From: Corynebacterium halotolerans YIM 70093 = DSM 44683
GTDB lineage: Bacteria; Actinomycetota; Actinomycetes; Mycobacteriales; Mycobacteriaceae
Assembly: GCF_000341345.1 (NCBI RefSeq)
Contig: NC_020302.1
Span: forward strand, 1,282,075-1,346,074
Direction: 5' to 3'
DNA: 64,000 bases
In this document: piece after piece, positions 16,953-25,411 of the stretch
Layout of the letters: each line of letters opens with the position of its first letter
Position numbering within the stretch: position 1 is the stretch's first letter
The notes under the pieces: generated by a model
What the model was told of the DNA's origin: nothing
The model's database searches: none
What the model saw: the letters and a program-made list of their open reading frames with translations, nothing else
Made by a program: the position numbers and the translations under genes

Positions 16953-17747
16953 TCACCCGGTGAACAGTGCCCGCAGCTCGGGGATGTGCCGGGAGAGCAG
17001 CTGGACGACCGCGGCGTAGAGCCCGCTGACGATGCCCGCGAGCCCGCCGGAGACCGTCGGAGCCGGGGTGGGGGCCTCGCTGACGCTCACGTTCCCGGTG
17101 GTGCGGTTGACCTCCCCGGGTGTGCCCTCGGCGCACAGTTCCAGCTCGGCGAGGGCGGCGTCGTGCTGCGCCTGGATCTGCGGGGTGGCCTCCCACGCGC
17201 GGTTCCAGGCCTCGTCGGCGGGCACGCTCAGGTCCGTCCGCGTCGAGGCGAGGATGGCCGGCTGGCCGGAGCTCCGCGCGTCCGCCAGCCGGGTGCGCGC
17301 CTCGGAGGTGGTCATGCGGTGGGAGTCGAACCAGCTGACGGAGCCGTGGGTACGGCGGTCGTTGCGCAGGATCAGCAGTTGCAGCGGGGCGAGTGTCTCG
17401 CCCTCGCGGTAGCCGGCGCGGACCCCGGCGGCGTCGATGCGCTCCTCGGCGGCGCGGACCTCCTCGGGCCGGGAGTCCACCTCCTCGGAGGTCTTGTCCG
17501 CGTACCAGGCGCGGGCGGTGGACATGTCGGCGGAGACGGCCGGGGTGTCGCGGATGATCTCGCGGGCCCAGTTGGCGGCGAAGACGCCGGCGGCGGAGAC
17601 GAAGTTCTCGTACTCCCGGGCCGAGGCGGAGACGGTGCAGGTACCGTCGGTGACGGAGGTCTCGCTGGCCCCCGCGGTCGGGGCGGTGAGTCCGGCGAAC
17701 AGGAGGGCCGAGACAACCGTGGCCGCTGCGGTACGACGAAGGGTCAT
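16953..17747 (-). CDS. Secreted protein of unknown function
   Basis: A 264-residue exported protein. The N-terminus MTLRRTAAATVVSALLFAG through TAGASE is a Sec signal peptide with an Ala-x-Ala-type cleavage site. The mature part is helical, rich in Ala, Arg and Glu, with Cys residues near both ends (DGTCTV and LELCAEG) that could form a disulfide. The last 35 residues are hydrophobic (GGLAGIVSGLYAAVVQLL) and may associate with the membrane. GAGGAGG precedes the chosen ATG. I do not recognise a functional family; Ser/Trp-containing SWFDSHRM suggests kinship with CAP/SCP-like or other actinobacterial secreted proteins, but this is weak. Confidence 0.75.
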   Translation of the reverse strand: MTLRRTAAATVVSALLFAGLTAPTAGASETSVTDGTCTVSASAREYENFVSAAGVFAANWAREIIRDTPAVSADMSTARAWYADKTSEEVDSRPEEVRAAEERIDAAGVRAGYREGETLAPLQLLILRNDRRTHGSVSWFDSHRMTTSEARTRLADARSSGQPAILASTRTDLSVPADEAWNRAWEATPQIQAQHDAALAELELCAEGTPGEVNRTTGNVSVSEAPTPAPTVSGGLAGIVSGLYAAVVQLLSRHIPELRALFTG

Positions 17748-18167
17748 GGGACGGGGGCCTCCTCGGTTGTCTGCGGGGGACTCCGGGGCGCGGGCGGCCG
17801 CCTCGTGACGGGCGGCGGGAAAGCAAGGGGGCGGAGGGCGGATAAACGCCGACACCCGCACTGCGGCGGGAAGTGGTCATAGTTTAACCGAGAACGCCGC
17901 ATCCGGACAGGTTAGCGGAACGAAAGGATGATCCACCGGTCATGGGAAGGCACCCGAAATGGTGTAGCCGGGGCGGGAGGCGGCACCGCTGTGCGCGGCA
18001 CGATCGGCGGCCGCCTGTCGCTGTCCGTGCGAAATGGACCAAGTAGTCTATGCTGGCGTGGAAGGGGACGTCCGGAACCGGCCCCGGGAGGCGGCGCGCC
18101 GACGCCGCCCCGGTAGTCTGGCCCGGAGCATTCACCCGGCAAGGACACGTACAACCCAGGGAGAGAC
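17748..18167. promoter_or_regulatory. hom promoter region
   Basis: 420 bp between the divergent secreted-protein gene and hom, with no convincing gene. A -10-like TATGCT lies at 18049-18054, directly overlapping a McbR-type box (18035-18050). From there a leader of about 110 nt reaches hom, with GGGAGAGAC as ribosome-binding site. No threonine/isoleucine-rich leader peptide was found. Confidence 0.5.
18035..18050. promoter_or_regulatory. Putative McbR box upstream of hom
   Basis: TGGAC-CAAGTA-GTCTA differs by one base from the McbR operator TAGAC-N6-GTCTA of C. glutamicum, where hom is a known McbR target. It overlaps the predicted -10, a position suitable for repression. Confidence 0.55.
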
Positions 18168-19514
18168 ATGACCGCGACCACCGCGAACTCGGAGCGCAGC
18201 ACCTTCAACCCCGGCAAGGGCGCCGGCCAGCCGGTCGGCATCGCCATTCTGGGCCACGGCACCGTCGGTTCCGAGGTGCTGCGCCTGATGGGCGAGCACT
18301 CGGAGGCCTTCGCGCACCGTATCGGGGGGCCGCTGGAGCTCAAGGGCGTGGCCGTCTCGGATCTGTCCAAGCCGCGTGAGGGCGTCGACCCGGAGCTGAT
18401 CACCGATGACGCGATGAGCCTGATCGAGCGCGACGACGTCGACATCGTCGTCGAGGTCATCGGCGGCATCGAGTACCCGCGCAAGCTCGTCCTGGCCGCC
18501 CTGAACGCCGGCAAGTCCGTCGTCACCGCCAACAAGGCGCTGGTGGCCGCGCACGCCGACGAGCTCGCCGACGCCGCCGACGCCGCGAACGTCGACCTGT
18601 ACTTCGAGGCCGCCGTCGCGGCCGCCATCCCGGTGGTCGGCATGCTGCGCCGTTCGCTGGCCGGTGACAACATCCAGCGCATCTCCGGCATCGTCAACGG
18701 CACCACCAACTTCATCCTCGACGCCATGGATTCCACCGGCGCAAACTACGATGACGCGCTCGCCGAGGCCACCGCGCTGGGCTACGCCGAGGCCGACCCG
18801 ACCGCCGACGTCGAGGGCCACGACGCCGCCTCCAAGGCCGCGATCCTGGCGTCCCTGGGCTTCCACACCCGCGTCAAGTTCGACGACGTCCACTGCGAGG
18901 GCATCACCGGCGTCACCGCCGCCGACATCGAGGCCGCCCGCGAGGCCGGCTACACCATCAAGCTGCTGGCCATCTGCGAGCGCGTCACCGACAACGAGGG
19001 CAGGGAGGCGGTCTCCGCCCGCGTGCACCCGACCCTGGTGCGCCGCGAGCACCCGCTGGCCGCCGTCAACGAGTCCTACAACGCCATCTTCGTCGAGGCC
19101 GAGGCCGCCGGCTCCCTGATGTTCTACGGCAACGGCGCCGGCGGCGCCCCGACCGCCTCCGCCGTCCTCGGTGATGTCGTCGGCGCCGCCCGCAACAAGG
19201 TCCACGGCGGCCGCGCCCCGGGCGAGAACACCTACGCCAACCTCCCGATCGCCGACTTCGGCGTCGTGCCCACCCGCTACCACATCGACATGGAGGTCGT
19301 GGACCGCGTGGGCGTGCTCTCCGAGGTGGCCGCCAAGTTCTCCGCCCGCGGCGTGTCGCTGAAGACCGTGCGCCAGGAGGAGTCCGGCGAGAACGCCCGT
19401 CTCATCGTGGTCACCCACACCGCCACCGAGGCGGACCTGAGCGCCACGGTCGAGGAGCTCTCCGCGATGCCGGACGTCAAGGCCATCAACAGCGTCATCC
19501 GCCTCGGCGCTTAA
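18168..19514 (+). CDS. hom: Homoserine dehydrogenase
   Basis: A 448-residue enzyme reducing aspartate semialdehyde to homoserine at the branch to threonine, methionine and isoleucine. The N-terminal NAD(P) motif is GHGTVGSEV; the catalytic region includes NGTTNFIL and the EGHDAASKAAILA segment. A C-terminal ACT domain (YHIDMEVVDRVGVLSEVAA and following) provides threonine feedback control in C. glutamicum. It is followed 21 nt later by thrB. Predicted McbR repression links it to sulfur-amino-acid supply. Confidence 0.97.
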   Translation: MTATTANSERSTFNPGKGAGQPVGIAILGHGTVGSEVLRLMGEHSEAFAHRIGGPLELKGVAVSDLSKPREGVDPELITDDAMSLIERDDVDIVVEVIGGIEYPRKLVLAALNAGKSVVTANKALVAAHADELADAADAANVDLYFEAAVAAAIPVVGMLRRSLAGDNIQRISGIVNGTTNFILDAMDSTGANYDDALAEATALGYAEADPTADVEGHDAASKAAILASLGFHTRVKFDDVHCEGITGVTAADIEAAREAGYTIKLLAICERVTDNEGREAVSARVHPTLVRREHPLAAVNESYNAIFVEAEAAGSLMFYGNGAGGAPTASAVLGDVVGAARNKVHGGRAPGENTYANLPIADFGVVPTRYHIDMEVVDRVGVLSEVAAKFSARGVSLKTVRQEESGENARLIVVTHTATEADLSATVEELSAMPDVKAINSVIRLGA

Positions 19515-19535
19515 GACGGGGGCGTAGACACACTC

Positions 19536-20465
19536 ATGAGCATCCTGCTGGAGGTGGGCACCAAGGCCACCGTCTCCGTGCCCGGCTCGTCGGCGAACCT
19601 GGGCCCCGGCTTCGACACCCTGGGCCTGGCCCTGGGCATCTGGGACACCGTCGAGGTGGAGGTCACCGACGCCGGCCTCGAGATCGAGGTCTACGGCGAG
19701 GGGGAGGGCGAACTCCCGCTCGACGGTTCGCACCTGGTGGTCAAGGCCATCCGTTCGGGGCTGACCGCGGCGAACGTCGAGGCGCCCGGCCTGCGGGTCG
19801 TCTGCACGAACGCCATCCCGCAGTCGCGGGGACTCGGTTCCTCGGCGGCGGCTGCCGTCGCGGGCGTGGTCGCGGCCAATGCGCTGGCCGACTCCCCGCT
19901 GACGGGGGAGCAGATCGTCCAGCTCTCCTCGGCCTTCGAGGGCCACCCCGACAACGCCGCCGCCTCGGTGCTCGGCTCGGCCGTCGTCTCCTGGACGACG
20001 GTGCCCGTCGACGGCCGCAGCCAGCCGTCCTATCAGGCGGTGCAGCTGCCGGTCCACCCGGAAATCCGGGCCACGGCGCTGGTGCCGGACTTCCACGCCT
20101 CGACCCAGGCGGTGCGTCGGGTGCTGCCGGACCACGTCACGCACGTCGACGCCCGCTTCAACGTCTCCCGCACCGCGGTGATGACCGTCGCGCTGCAGAA
20201 CCACCCGGAACTGCTTTGGGAGGGCACCCGCGACCGGCTGCACCAGACCTACCGCGCCGAGGTCCTGCCCGTGACCGCCGAGTGGATCAACCGCCTGCGC
20301 AACCGCGGCTACGCGGCCTACCTCTCCGGCGCCGGCCCGACCGTCATGGTCCTGTCCACCGAGCCGATCGACGAGAGGATCCTCGACCAGGCGCGCGAGG
20401 ACAACCTGCGCGTCCTCGAGCTCGAGGTGGCCGGCCCGGTCACGGTGGAGGTCGGCACGGTCTAG
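19536..20465 (+). CDS. thrB: Homoserine kinase
   Basis: A 309-residue GHMP kinase phosphorylating homoserine. The N-terminal [16 protein letters not shown], the ATP-binding [14 protein letters not shown] and the C-terminal [11 protein letters not shown] motif are all typical. It is second in the hom-thrB operon. An intrinsic terminator follows at 20486-20520. Confidence 0.97.
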   Translation: MSILLEVGTKATVSVPGSSANLGPGFDTLGLALGIWDTVEVEVTDAGLEIEVYGEGEGELPLDGSHLVVKAIRSGLTAANVEAPGLRVVCTNAIPQSRGLGSSAAAAVAGVVAANALADSPLTGEQIVQLSSAFEGHPDNAAASVLGSAVVSWTTVPVDGRSQPSYQAVQLPVHPEIRATALVPDFHASTQAVRRVLPDHVTHVDARFNVSRTAVMTVALQNHPELLWEGTRDRLHQTYRAEVLPVTAEWINRLRNRGYAAYLSGAGPTVMVLSTEPIDERILDQAREDNLRVLELEVAGPVTVEVGTV

Positions 20466-20485
20466 TTCTGGACCGTTTCCGGGTC

Positions 20486-20520
20486 AGCGGCCCCGTTCAG
20501 GAGGTGGGCGGGGCCGCTTT
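20486..20520 (+). terminator. Terminator of hom-thrB
   Basis: Inverted repeat AGCGGCCCCG / CGGGGCCGCT (20486-20495 and 20509-20518) followed by TTT. Confidence 0.75.
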
Positions 20521-20821
20521 CCCGTGTCTGCGGACGGGGAGTGCGCGGTTGCGCGCGTTCCCTGCGTATTCGCCGATCCGGAGGTCCGGGTGGTCCCGCC
20601 GCTCCGGTGCTGAGGTGTATTATCTCCAGATACCTATTGATTGACAGGTGTACTATCCCTGTCCGCAGTTCTTCGTCATACCCGGGGGCCGAGGAAAATA
20701 CACCTCCGTCTCGGCACTGGCCCTGTCCTTCGGGAACCTGCCCGTGTGCACGGCCCGCGCCGGACCAGACCGGCCCTGTTCACCCGCGTAACACCGGTGA
20801 ACAGGGCCGGTCTCCACCGTC
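20521..20821. other. Convergent intergenic region with AT-rich direct repeats; possible small RNA
   Basis: About 300 bp lies between the thrB terminator and the end of arnR. An AT-rich pocket holds two direct repeats AGGTGTAYTATC (20613-20624 and 20646-20657) spaced 33 bp apart, with TTGACA between them. A perfect hairpin ends the region at 20770-20810. Promoter-like sequence followed by a terminator about 150 nt later could mark an untranslated RNA. No protein-coding gene is convincing. Confidence 0.35.
20770..20810. terminator. Intrinsic terminator at the end of arnR (or of a small RNA)
   Basis: A perfect 15-bp stem (20770-20784 and 20796-20810) with an 11-nt loop, 12 nt beyond the arnR stop. 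Confidence 0.7.
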
Positions 20822-21652
20822 TCAGGCGGTCTTCTGGCCCGGGCCCGGGTGATTCTCCAGGTCGATGCGTTCGATGACCTGCCCGGTCTCATTGGCCGGC
20901 GGTTCCGGCGTGGTCTCCGGGCTTTCCGGGGTCTCCTCCACGGAGACGATGCACGAGTCCTCTCCGGCGAAGGGGCGCAGGGTCAGGTGGACACGGCCGC
21001 TGGCGTCGGGCAGGCCGGTGTCCCCCATGGCCTCCTGGATGAATCCCTCGTGGATGGCGCACACGAAGATCGACGGGCGCTCGGATCCGACGATGAAGGG
21101 GCAGGAGTGCAGGTGGACGTCGGTGGTGGTGCCGCCGTCCCCGGTTTCCCGGGACGGGTCGATGGAGGGGTCGAAGCCCATGTCACGGAGTTTGAGGTAG
21201 AGCGGGCTGAGCATCTCCTCGACGTTCGTCCACTCCCGGCCCTCCGCCTGCATCTGCCGTGCCCACTTCCGGCCGATCTCCCTGGCCTGCCCGCGGGCCG
21301 CCGGAGTCACCTCGTCCACCTCGTTGAGGGCGGCGGCGAGCACCTCGATCAGGGAGACGTACTCATTGGCGATCGACCGGTTGTCCGGCACCCGCACCTG
21401 GAAGATCAGGGAGGGTCGGCCGCGCCCCTGGGCGGGGGCGGTGAACACCCGGACGGCGTCCCGGTTGACCAGCTCGTCGAGGTGGCCGCGGGCGGTGTTG
21501 ACGTGCATGCCCAGTGCCGCCGCGACGTCGACCGCACGGGCGCCCTCGGGGAACGTCTGCAGGGTGGTCAGGACCTCACGCTGTTTGGGGCTCAGCCGCA
21601 GCGACTCCGGGAACAGCTCGGTGGCCGGCCGCGGGTTTGACTGAGGCGTCAT
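20822..21652 (-). CDS. arnR: Winged-helix regulator with three cysteines, ArnR homologue
   Basis: A 276-residue regulator. Residues about 20-85 form an ArsR-like winged helix (VDVAAALGMHVNTARGHLDEL). The C-terminal half has exactly three Cys: C184 in HSCPF, C198 in FVCAIHEG and C234 in EDSCIV. ArnR of C. glutamicum represses narKGHJI and the flavohaemoglobin gene hmp in air and carries a nitric-oxide-sensitive [4Fe-4S] cluster on three Cys; it is encoded just after narI. Here it follows the nar and mod genes, and its ATG overlaps the TGA of modBC. I chose ATG 21652, 9 nt from GGAAGGA. The identity is inferred from position, domain and Cys pattern. Confidence 0.8.
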   Translation of the reverse strand: MTPQSNPRPATELFPESLRLSPKQREVLTTLQTFPEGARAVDVAAALGMHVNTARGHLDELVNRDAVRVFTAPAQGRGRPSLIFQVRVPDNRSIANEYVSLIEVLAAALNEVDEVTPAARGQAREIGRKWARQMQAEGREWTNVEEMLSPLYLKLRDMGFDPSIDPSRETGDGGTTTDVHLHSCPFIVGSERPSIFVCAIHEGFIQEAMGDTGLPDASGRVHLTLRPFAGEDSCIVSVEETPESPETTPEPPANETGQVIERIDLENHPGPGQKTA

Positions 21653-23610
21653 GGCTTCCATTCCTTCCGTCGGAGATGTGGATGGACGGTGATGCCGTGT
21701 GCCTTGGTGACACACTCGACGGCCATCCCCGGCTCGAGGCCGAGAGCGATCGCCGATCGCCTGGTGACGGGTACCGTCAGCCGGGTGGATCCGACCGAGA
21801 CGGTGACGACGGTTCCGGAACGGGAGGCGGAGGAGTCCACGGACCCGATGACCCCGCGCCAGACGTTCCGGGCCGACTCCCTCGGGGAGGGGGCCGCACC
21901 GGGCAGGCGTAGCGTGATGGACTCCGGGGGCAGGGTGGCTACTGCCTCGTCTCCGACGTGGAACTGTTCCCCGTCGGCGGCGGTGCCGGTGACCGTCACT
22001 TCTTCACTGTGGACAGTTATCATACCAATATCTACGTCTGAAACCGTACCTTCCAGTCGGTTGAGGCCGACCAACTGGGCGACGAAATCATTGGGCGGCA
22101 CCTCCAGCAGGTCCCGGGTGGGGCCGTCGGCGACGACCCGGCCACCCTCGAGGACGACGAGATGGTCGGACAATCCGGCCACGTCCAGGGCGTCGTGGGT
22201 GACCAGGAGGGTGGTGCGGTCCGGGGCGGTGGCGCGCAGCAGGCGGCGCCAGCGGGTGGCCGAGGCGACGTCGATGGCCGCCAGCGGCTCGTCGAGGATC
22301 AGCACGGACGGCCGGGCGCCCAGCGCGCGCACGAGCGCGACCTGGGCGGCCTGCCCACCCGACAGGGACGGGATCTTCACCCCGGCGAGGTCGGCGAGGC
22401 CGGCGGCGTCGAGAAGCTCCCCGGTCAGTCGCCTGTCGCGGGTGGCCATGGTGACGGCCTGCGCGACGGTCGCCGTGTGCGGCAGGCCGGGCCGCTGGGT
22501 CAGCAGGACGACGCCGCGGTCCTCGGGGGCGGTGAACCGCCCGCCGTCGACGACGCGTCCACCGACGGCGACCGCCGCCCCGCGCAACCGGCCGGCGATC
22601 ATTCCCATGAGGGTGGTCTTCCCGGAGCCGTTGGGGCCGACGACGGCGGTGATGCGGTCGGCGGGGAAGCGGGTGGTCACCCCGGCGGTGGTGACGGTGA
22701 CGGGCACCCCGCCCTCCCGCGGCGCGGTCAGCTCCCGCAGGCGGGCGGCGTCGAGATCGCCGATCGCGCGTGGAGCGGGGGTCGGCTCGCGGCGCAGTGC
22801 CGCCGGGAGGGCGGCCAGCCCGAGGATGAGCACGGCGAGCAGGATGAGGATCGCGGCGAGCACGTAGGCGCGGTCCTGGTTGATCTCGCGCTCGAGGTAG
22901 ATGCCCAGCGGCATGGTGCGGGTGACCCCGGGCATGGAACCGGCGAAGGTCAGCGTGGTGCCGAACTCACCCAGCGAGCGGGCGAAGGCCAGGCCCGCGC
23001 CGGTGAGGATCGCCGGCGCCGCGGCCGGGAGGGTGACCCGCCACAGCACCGCCCACGGTCGCATGCCCACGCCCGCGGCGCTGGCGAGGATTTCCCGGTC
23101 GATCTGGCGCAGCGCCGAGTCGACGGAGACCACCACGAAGGGCAGCGCGATGAACACGTGCGCCAGGACCACGCCGGGGAAGGCGAAGGCGAACTGCCAG
23201 CCCAGGGCGTCGAGCAGCGGGGCGGTGAGTCCACGCCTGCCGACGGCGGCGGTCAGCGCCAGGCCGCCGACGACCGGCGGCATCGCCAGCGGCAGGAGAA
23301 CCAGCAGGCGGACCAGCCGCCCTCCGCGGCGCAGGTGCTGGATCCACACCGCCAGCGGCACACCCAGGGCGGTGGTGACCACGGTCGCCCAGATCGCCGC
23401 GGCGAGGGTGACCCGCAGCAGTTCGACGGTGTCGGGTTCGGCCAGGACGGTCGGGAACCGCTCCCACGGCACGCGGATGCCCAGGGCCAGCACGGGGCCC
23501 AGGATGAGCACGAGGGCGACCGCGCCCAGCACCGCGAAGACGACCGGCACCCGCCCCTGGACCGGCCGCGGTGGGGGTGGGGTGGTCTCGGTGGTGGGGC
23601 TGGTGGTCAC
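21649..23610 (-). CDS. modBC: Molybdate ABC transporter, fused permease-ATPase (ModB-ModC)
   Basis: A 653-residue fusion. Residues about 20-265 form the ModB permease: several membrane helices and the EAA loop region ASAAGVGMRPWAVLWRVTLP, GEFG. Residues about 290-495 are a ModC ATPase: Walker A GPNGSGKTT, signature LSGGQAAQ, Walker B VLILDEPLAAID, switch His in LLVTHD. The last 140 residues carry TOBE/Mop-type molybdate-binding repeats. ModB and ModC are usually separate proteins. The start is a GTG. It lies 51 nt after modA and overlaps arnR by 4 nt. It supplies Mo for the nitrate reductase encoded upstream. Confidence 0.9.
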   Translation of the reverse strand: MTTSPTTETTPPPPRPVQGRVPVVFAVLGAVALVLILGPVLALGIRVPWERFPTVLAEPDTVELLRVTLAAAIWATVVTTALGVPLAVWIQHLRRGGRLVRLLVLLPLAMPPVVGGLALTAAVGRRGLTAPLLDALGWQFAFAFPGVVLAHVFIALPFVVVSVDSALRQIDREILASAAGVGMRPWAVLWRVTLPAAAPAILTGAGLAFARSLGEFGTTLTFAGSMPGVTRTMPLGIYLEREINQDRAYVLAAILILLAVLILGLAALPAALRREPTPAPRAIGDLDAARLRELTAPREGGVPVTVTTAGVTTRFPADRITAVVGPNGSGKTTLMGMIAGRLRGAAVAVGGRVVDGGRFTAPEDRGVVLLTQRPGLPHTATVAQAVTMATRDRRLTGELLDAAGLADLAGVKIPSLSGGQAAQVALVRALGARPSVLILDEPLAAIDVASATRWRRLLRATAPDRTTLLVTHDALDVAGLSDHLVVLEGGRVVADGPTRDLLEVPPNDFVAQLVGLNRLEGTVSDVDIGMITVHSEEVTVTGTAADGEQFHVGDEAVATLPPESITLRLPGAAPSPRESARNVWRGVIGSVDSSASRSGTVVTVSVGSTRLTVPVTRRSAIALGLEPGMAVECVTKAHGITVHPHLRRKEWKP

Positions 23611-23661
23611 TGGGCTGGTCGTCTCCGGGACAGGTCGGGGTGGTTGTCGGGCCGGTCGATG

Positions 23662-24468
23662 CTACGGCGCCGGGGTGAAGCCGTGGGCCTGCCACACCCG
23701 GGCCATCTTCTCCGAGGTCAGCAGCTCGACAAGCTCCCGGGACCCGGCGGGGGTGTCGGTGCCGGCGGTCACGGCGGCGACCAGGGAGTTGGGGTGGTCC
23801 CCGGCGCCGGGGATGTCGATGACCTCCACGGCCTCGCCCGCGGCGGCGGCGTCGGTGCGGTAGACCCAGCCGGCGTCGGCCTCCCCGGAGATGACCTTGC
23901 CCAGGACATCGGAGACGGAGTGCTCGAGGGAGACCGGATCGATGTCCACCCCGAGCTCCTCGATCAGGGCCCGGGAGACGGTGCCGCAGGGCACCTGGGG
24001 ATCGCACAGGACCACGGAGGCGTCGTCGAGGGAATCGTCGACGCCGGTGATCTCGGCCGGGTTGCCGGCGGGCACGACCATCACCATGGAGTTGGTGGCC
24101 ACCACCTGCGGGTCCTCGACGGAGCCGTTGTCCACGGCCCGGCCCATGGTGGCCTCGTCGGCGGTGATGAGCACATCGCCCGGCGAGCCGTCGGCCAGCT
24201 GCTGGACCAGGGTGGACGAGCCCGCGTTGACGAACTCGAGCGACTGCGGGGGAGTGAGGTCCCCGGCCAGGTCGGCCAGCTGCTCGTTGATCACCCGCGT
24301 GGAGGCCGCGCCCAGGACGGTGACCTCGGTGGTGGCGGTCACCCCGGCGTCGCCGTCCGCGGATCCGGGGCCAGCCGTCCCGGGGATGCACCCGGTCAGC
24401 AGGGCCGCGGCGCCGAGCGTGGCGAGAGCGGTACCGGCGGCTCCGGTGGGGTGGGCAGGTCGGATCAT
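23662..24468 (-). CDS. modA: Molybdate-binding lipoprotein
   Basis: A 268-residue solute-binding protein. The N-terminal hydrophobic segment ends with lipobox LLTGC, so it is lipid-anchored outside the membrane. VLGAASTRVINEQL and FVNAGSSTLVQQLADGSPGDVLITAD are the oxyanion-binding Ser/Thr segments of ModA. It delivers molybdate to the ModBC fusion encoded next. CAGGAG lies 8 nt before the ATG. Its start is only about 30 nt after the intrinsic terminator of narI, so expression may depend on read-through of the nar transcript or on a promoter inside that hairpin. Confidence 0.9.
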   Translation of the reverse strand: MIRPAHPTGAAGTALATLGAAALLTGCIPGTAGPGSADGDAGVTATTEVTVLGAASTRVINEQLADLAGDLTPPQSLEFVNAGSSTLVQQLADGSPGDVLITADEATMGRAVDNGSVEDPQVVATNSMVMVVPAGNPAEITGVDDSLDDASVVLCDPQVPCGTVSRALIEELGVDIDPVSLEHSVSDVLGKVISGEADAGWVYRTDAAAAGEAVEVIDIPGAGDHPNSLVAAVTAGTDTPAGSRELVELLTSEKMARVWQAHGFTPAP

Positions 24469-24497
24469 GCGGACTACTCCTGGGAGAAGAAAAATAA

Positions 24498-24534
24498 AGG
24501 TGAAATTCCCTCCGAGTTTAAGGGAATTTCACCT
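24498..24534 (-). terminator. Intrinsic terminator or attenuator between narI and modA
   Basis: AGGTGAAATTCCCT (24498-24511) and its exact complement (24521-24534) form a 14-bp stem with a 9-nt loop. On the minus strand it is followed by TTTATTTTTCTTC, a strong T-tract. It is unusually AT-rich compared with other hairpins here. The position, directly before modA, suggests partial termination that sets mod expression relative to nar. Confidence 0.75.
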
Positions 24535-24584
24535 GTTGATCTGATTTTTGTGGCCGGTGGCGGCGGAACCGGCACCGGAGCCGC

Positions 24585-25376
24585 TCAGGCGCCGGACCAG
24601 GGGGCCTCGTCCTTCTCCGCGGGTGACGAGCTCCGGTTGGAGGAACGCACGGGCTCCCAGGCGACGTGGCGGCGCATGGGCTGGGTGCGGATGTCGCGGG
24701 AGCGGTAGACCACGTACGGGCGGGTGGTGTAGCCGACCGGTGCGGAGAACGCGTGCACCAGGCGGGTGAACGGCCACACGGCGATCAGGGCGAAACCGGC
24801 GATGGTGTGCGCCTGGAACTGCCACGGGGCGGCGGCCATGATCTCCGGCTGGGCGTTGAAGATCAGCAGCTGGCGCAGCCACGGGGAGATGGTCTCGCGG
24901 TAGTCGTAGCCGTGCGCCCCGCCGAACAGCTGCAGGGACACGGTGGCGAAGAAACCGGTGAGGATCGCCAGTCCCAGCATGACGTACATGATCTTGTCCG
25001 AGGTGGAGGTGGCCAGGAAGACCGACTTGTTGACCACGCGGCGGTAGATCAGGCCGACCAGGCCGATGATCACGGCCACCCCGGCGATGGTGCCCGGGAT
25101 GGTGGCGATCCAGTGGTAGGCCACGTCGGAGATGCCCACCGCCCGCGTCCAGGACTTCGGGATCGCCAGGCCCATCAGGTGGCCGATGATCACGAAGACC
25201 ATGCCCCAGTGGAACATCGGGGAGGAGATCCGCAGCAGGGTGGACTCGTAGATCTGGGTGGAGTGCGAGGTCCAGCCGAACTGGTCGGAGCGCCAGCGCC
25301 AGAAGATGCCGATGAAGAAGGCGGCGATGGCCAACCAGGGGAACGCGACCCACAGGAAGGTGTCGAAGTAGTTCAT
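24585..25376 (-). CDS. narI: Respiratory nitrate reductase gamma subunit (cytochrome b)
   Basis: A 263-residue membrane protein with five predicted helices. Paired haem-ligating His residues lie in MFHWGMVFVIIGHLMG and WQFQAHTIAGFALIAVWPFTRLVHAFSAP. It takes electrons from menaquinol and passes them to NarH. The start MNYFDTFLWVAFPW was chosen because the preceding in-frame sequence is non-homologous. It is the last nar gene, 35 nt after narJ, and ends with a basic cytoplasmic tail. The next genes are the molybdate transporter. Confidence 0.95.
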   Translation of the reverse strand: MNYFDTFLWVAFPWLAIAAFFIGIFWRWRSDQFGWTSHSTQIYESTLLRISSPMFHWGMVFVIIGHLMGLAIPKSWTRAVGISDVAYHWIATIPGTIAGVAVIIGLVGLIYRRVVNKSVFLATSTSDKIMYVMLGLAILTGFFATVSLQLFGGAHGYDYRETISPWLRQLLIFNAQPEIMAAAPWQFQAHTIAGFALIAVWPFTRLVHAFSAPVGYTTRPYVVYRSRDIRTQPMRRHVAWEPVRSSNRSSSPAEKDEAPWSGA

Positions 25377-25411
25377 GATGGTTCCTTCGTCAGATGGTGC
25401 CTGGACGGCGG

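Noticed and set aside
17884..18167. Threonine/isoleucine leader peptide in front of hom
   Set aside because: No short frame with clustered Thr or Ile codons and a ribosome-binding site was found.
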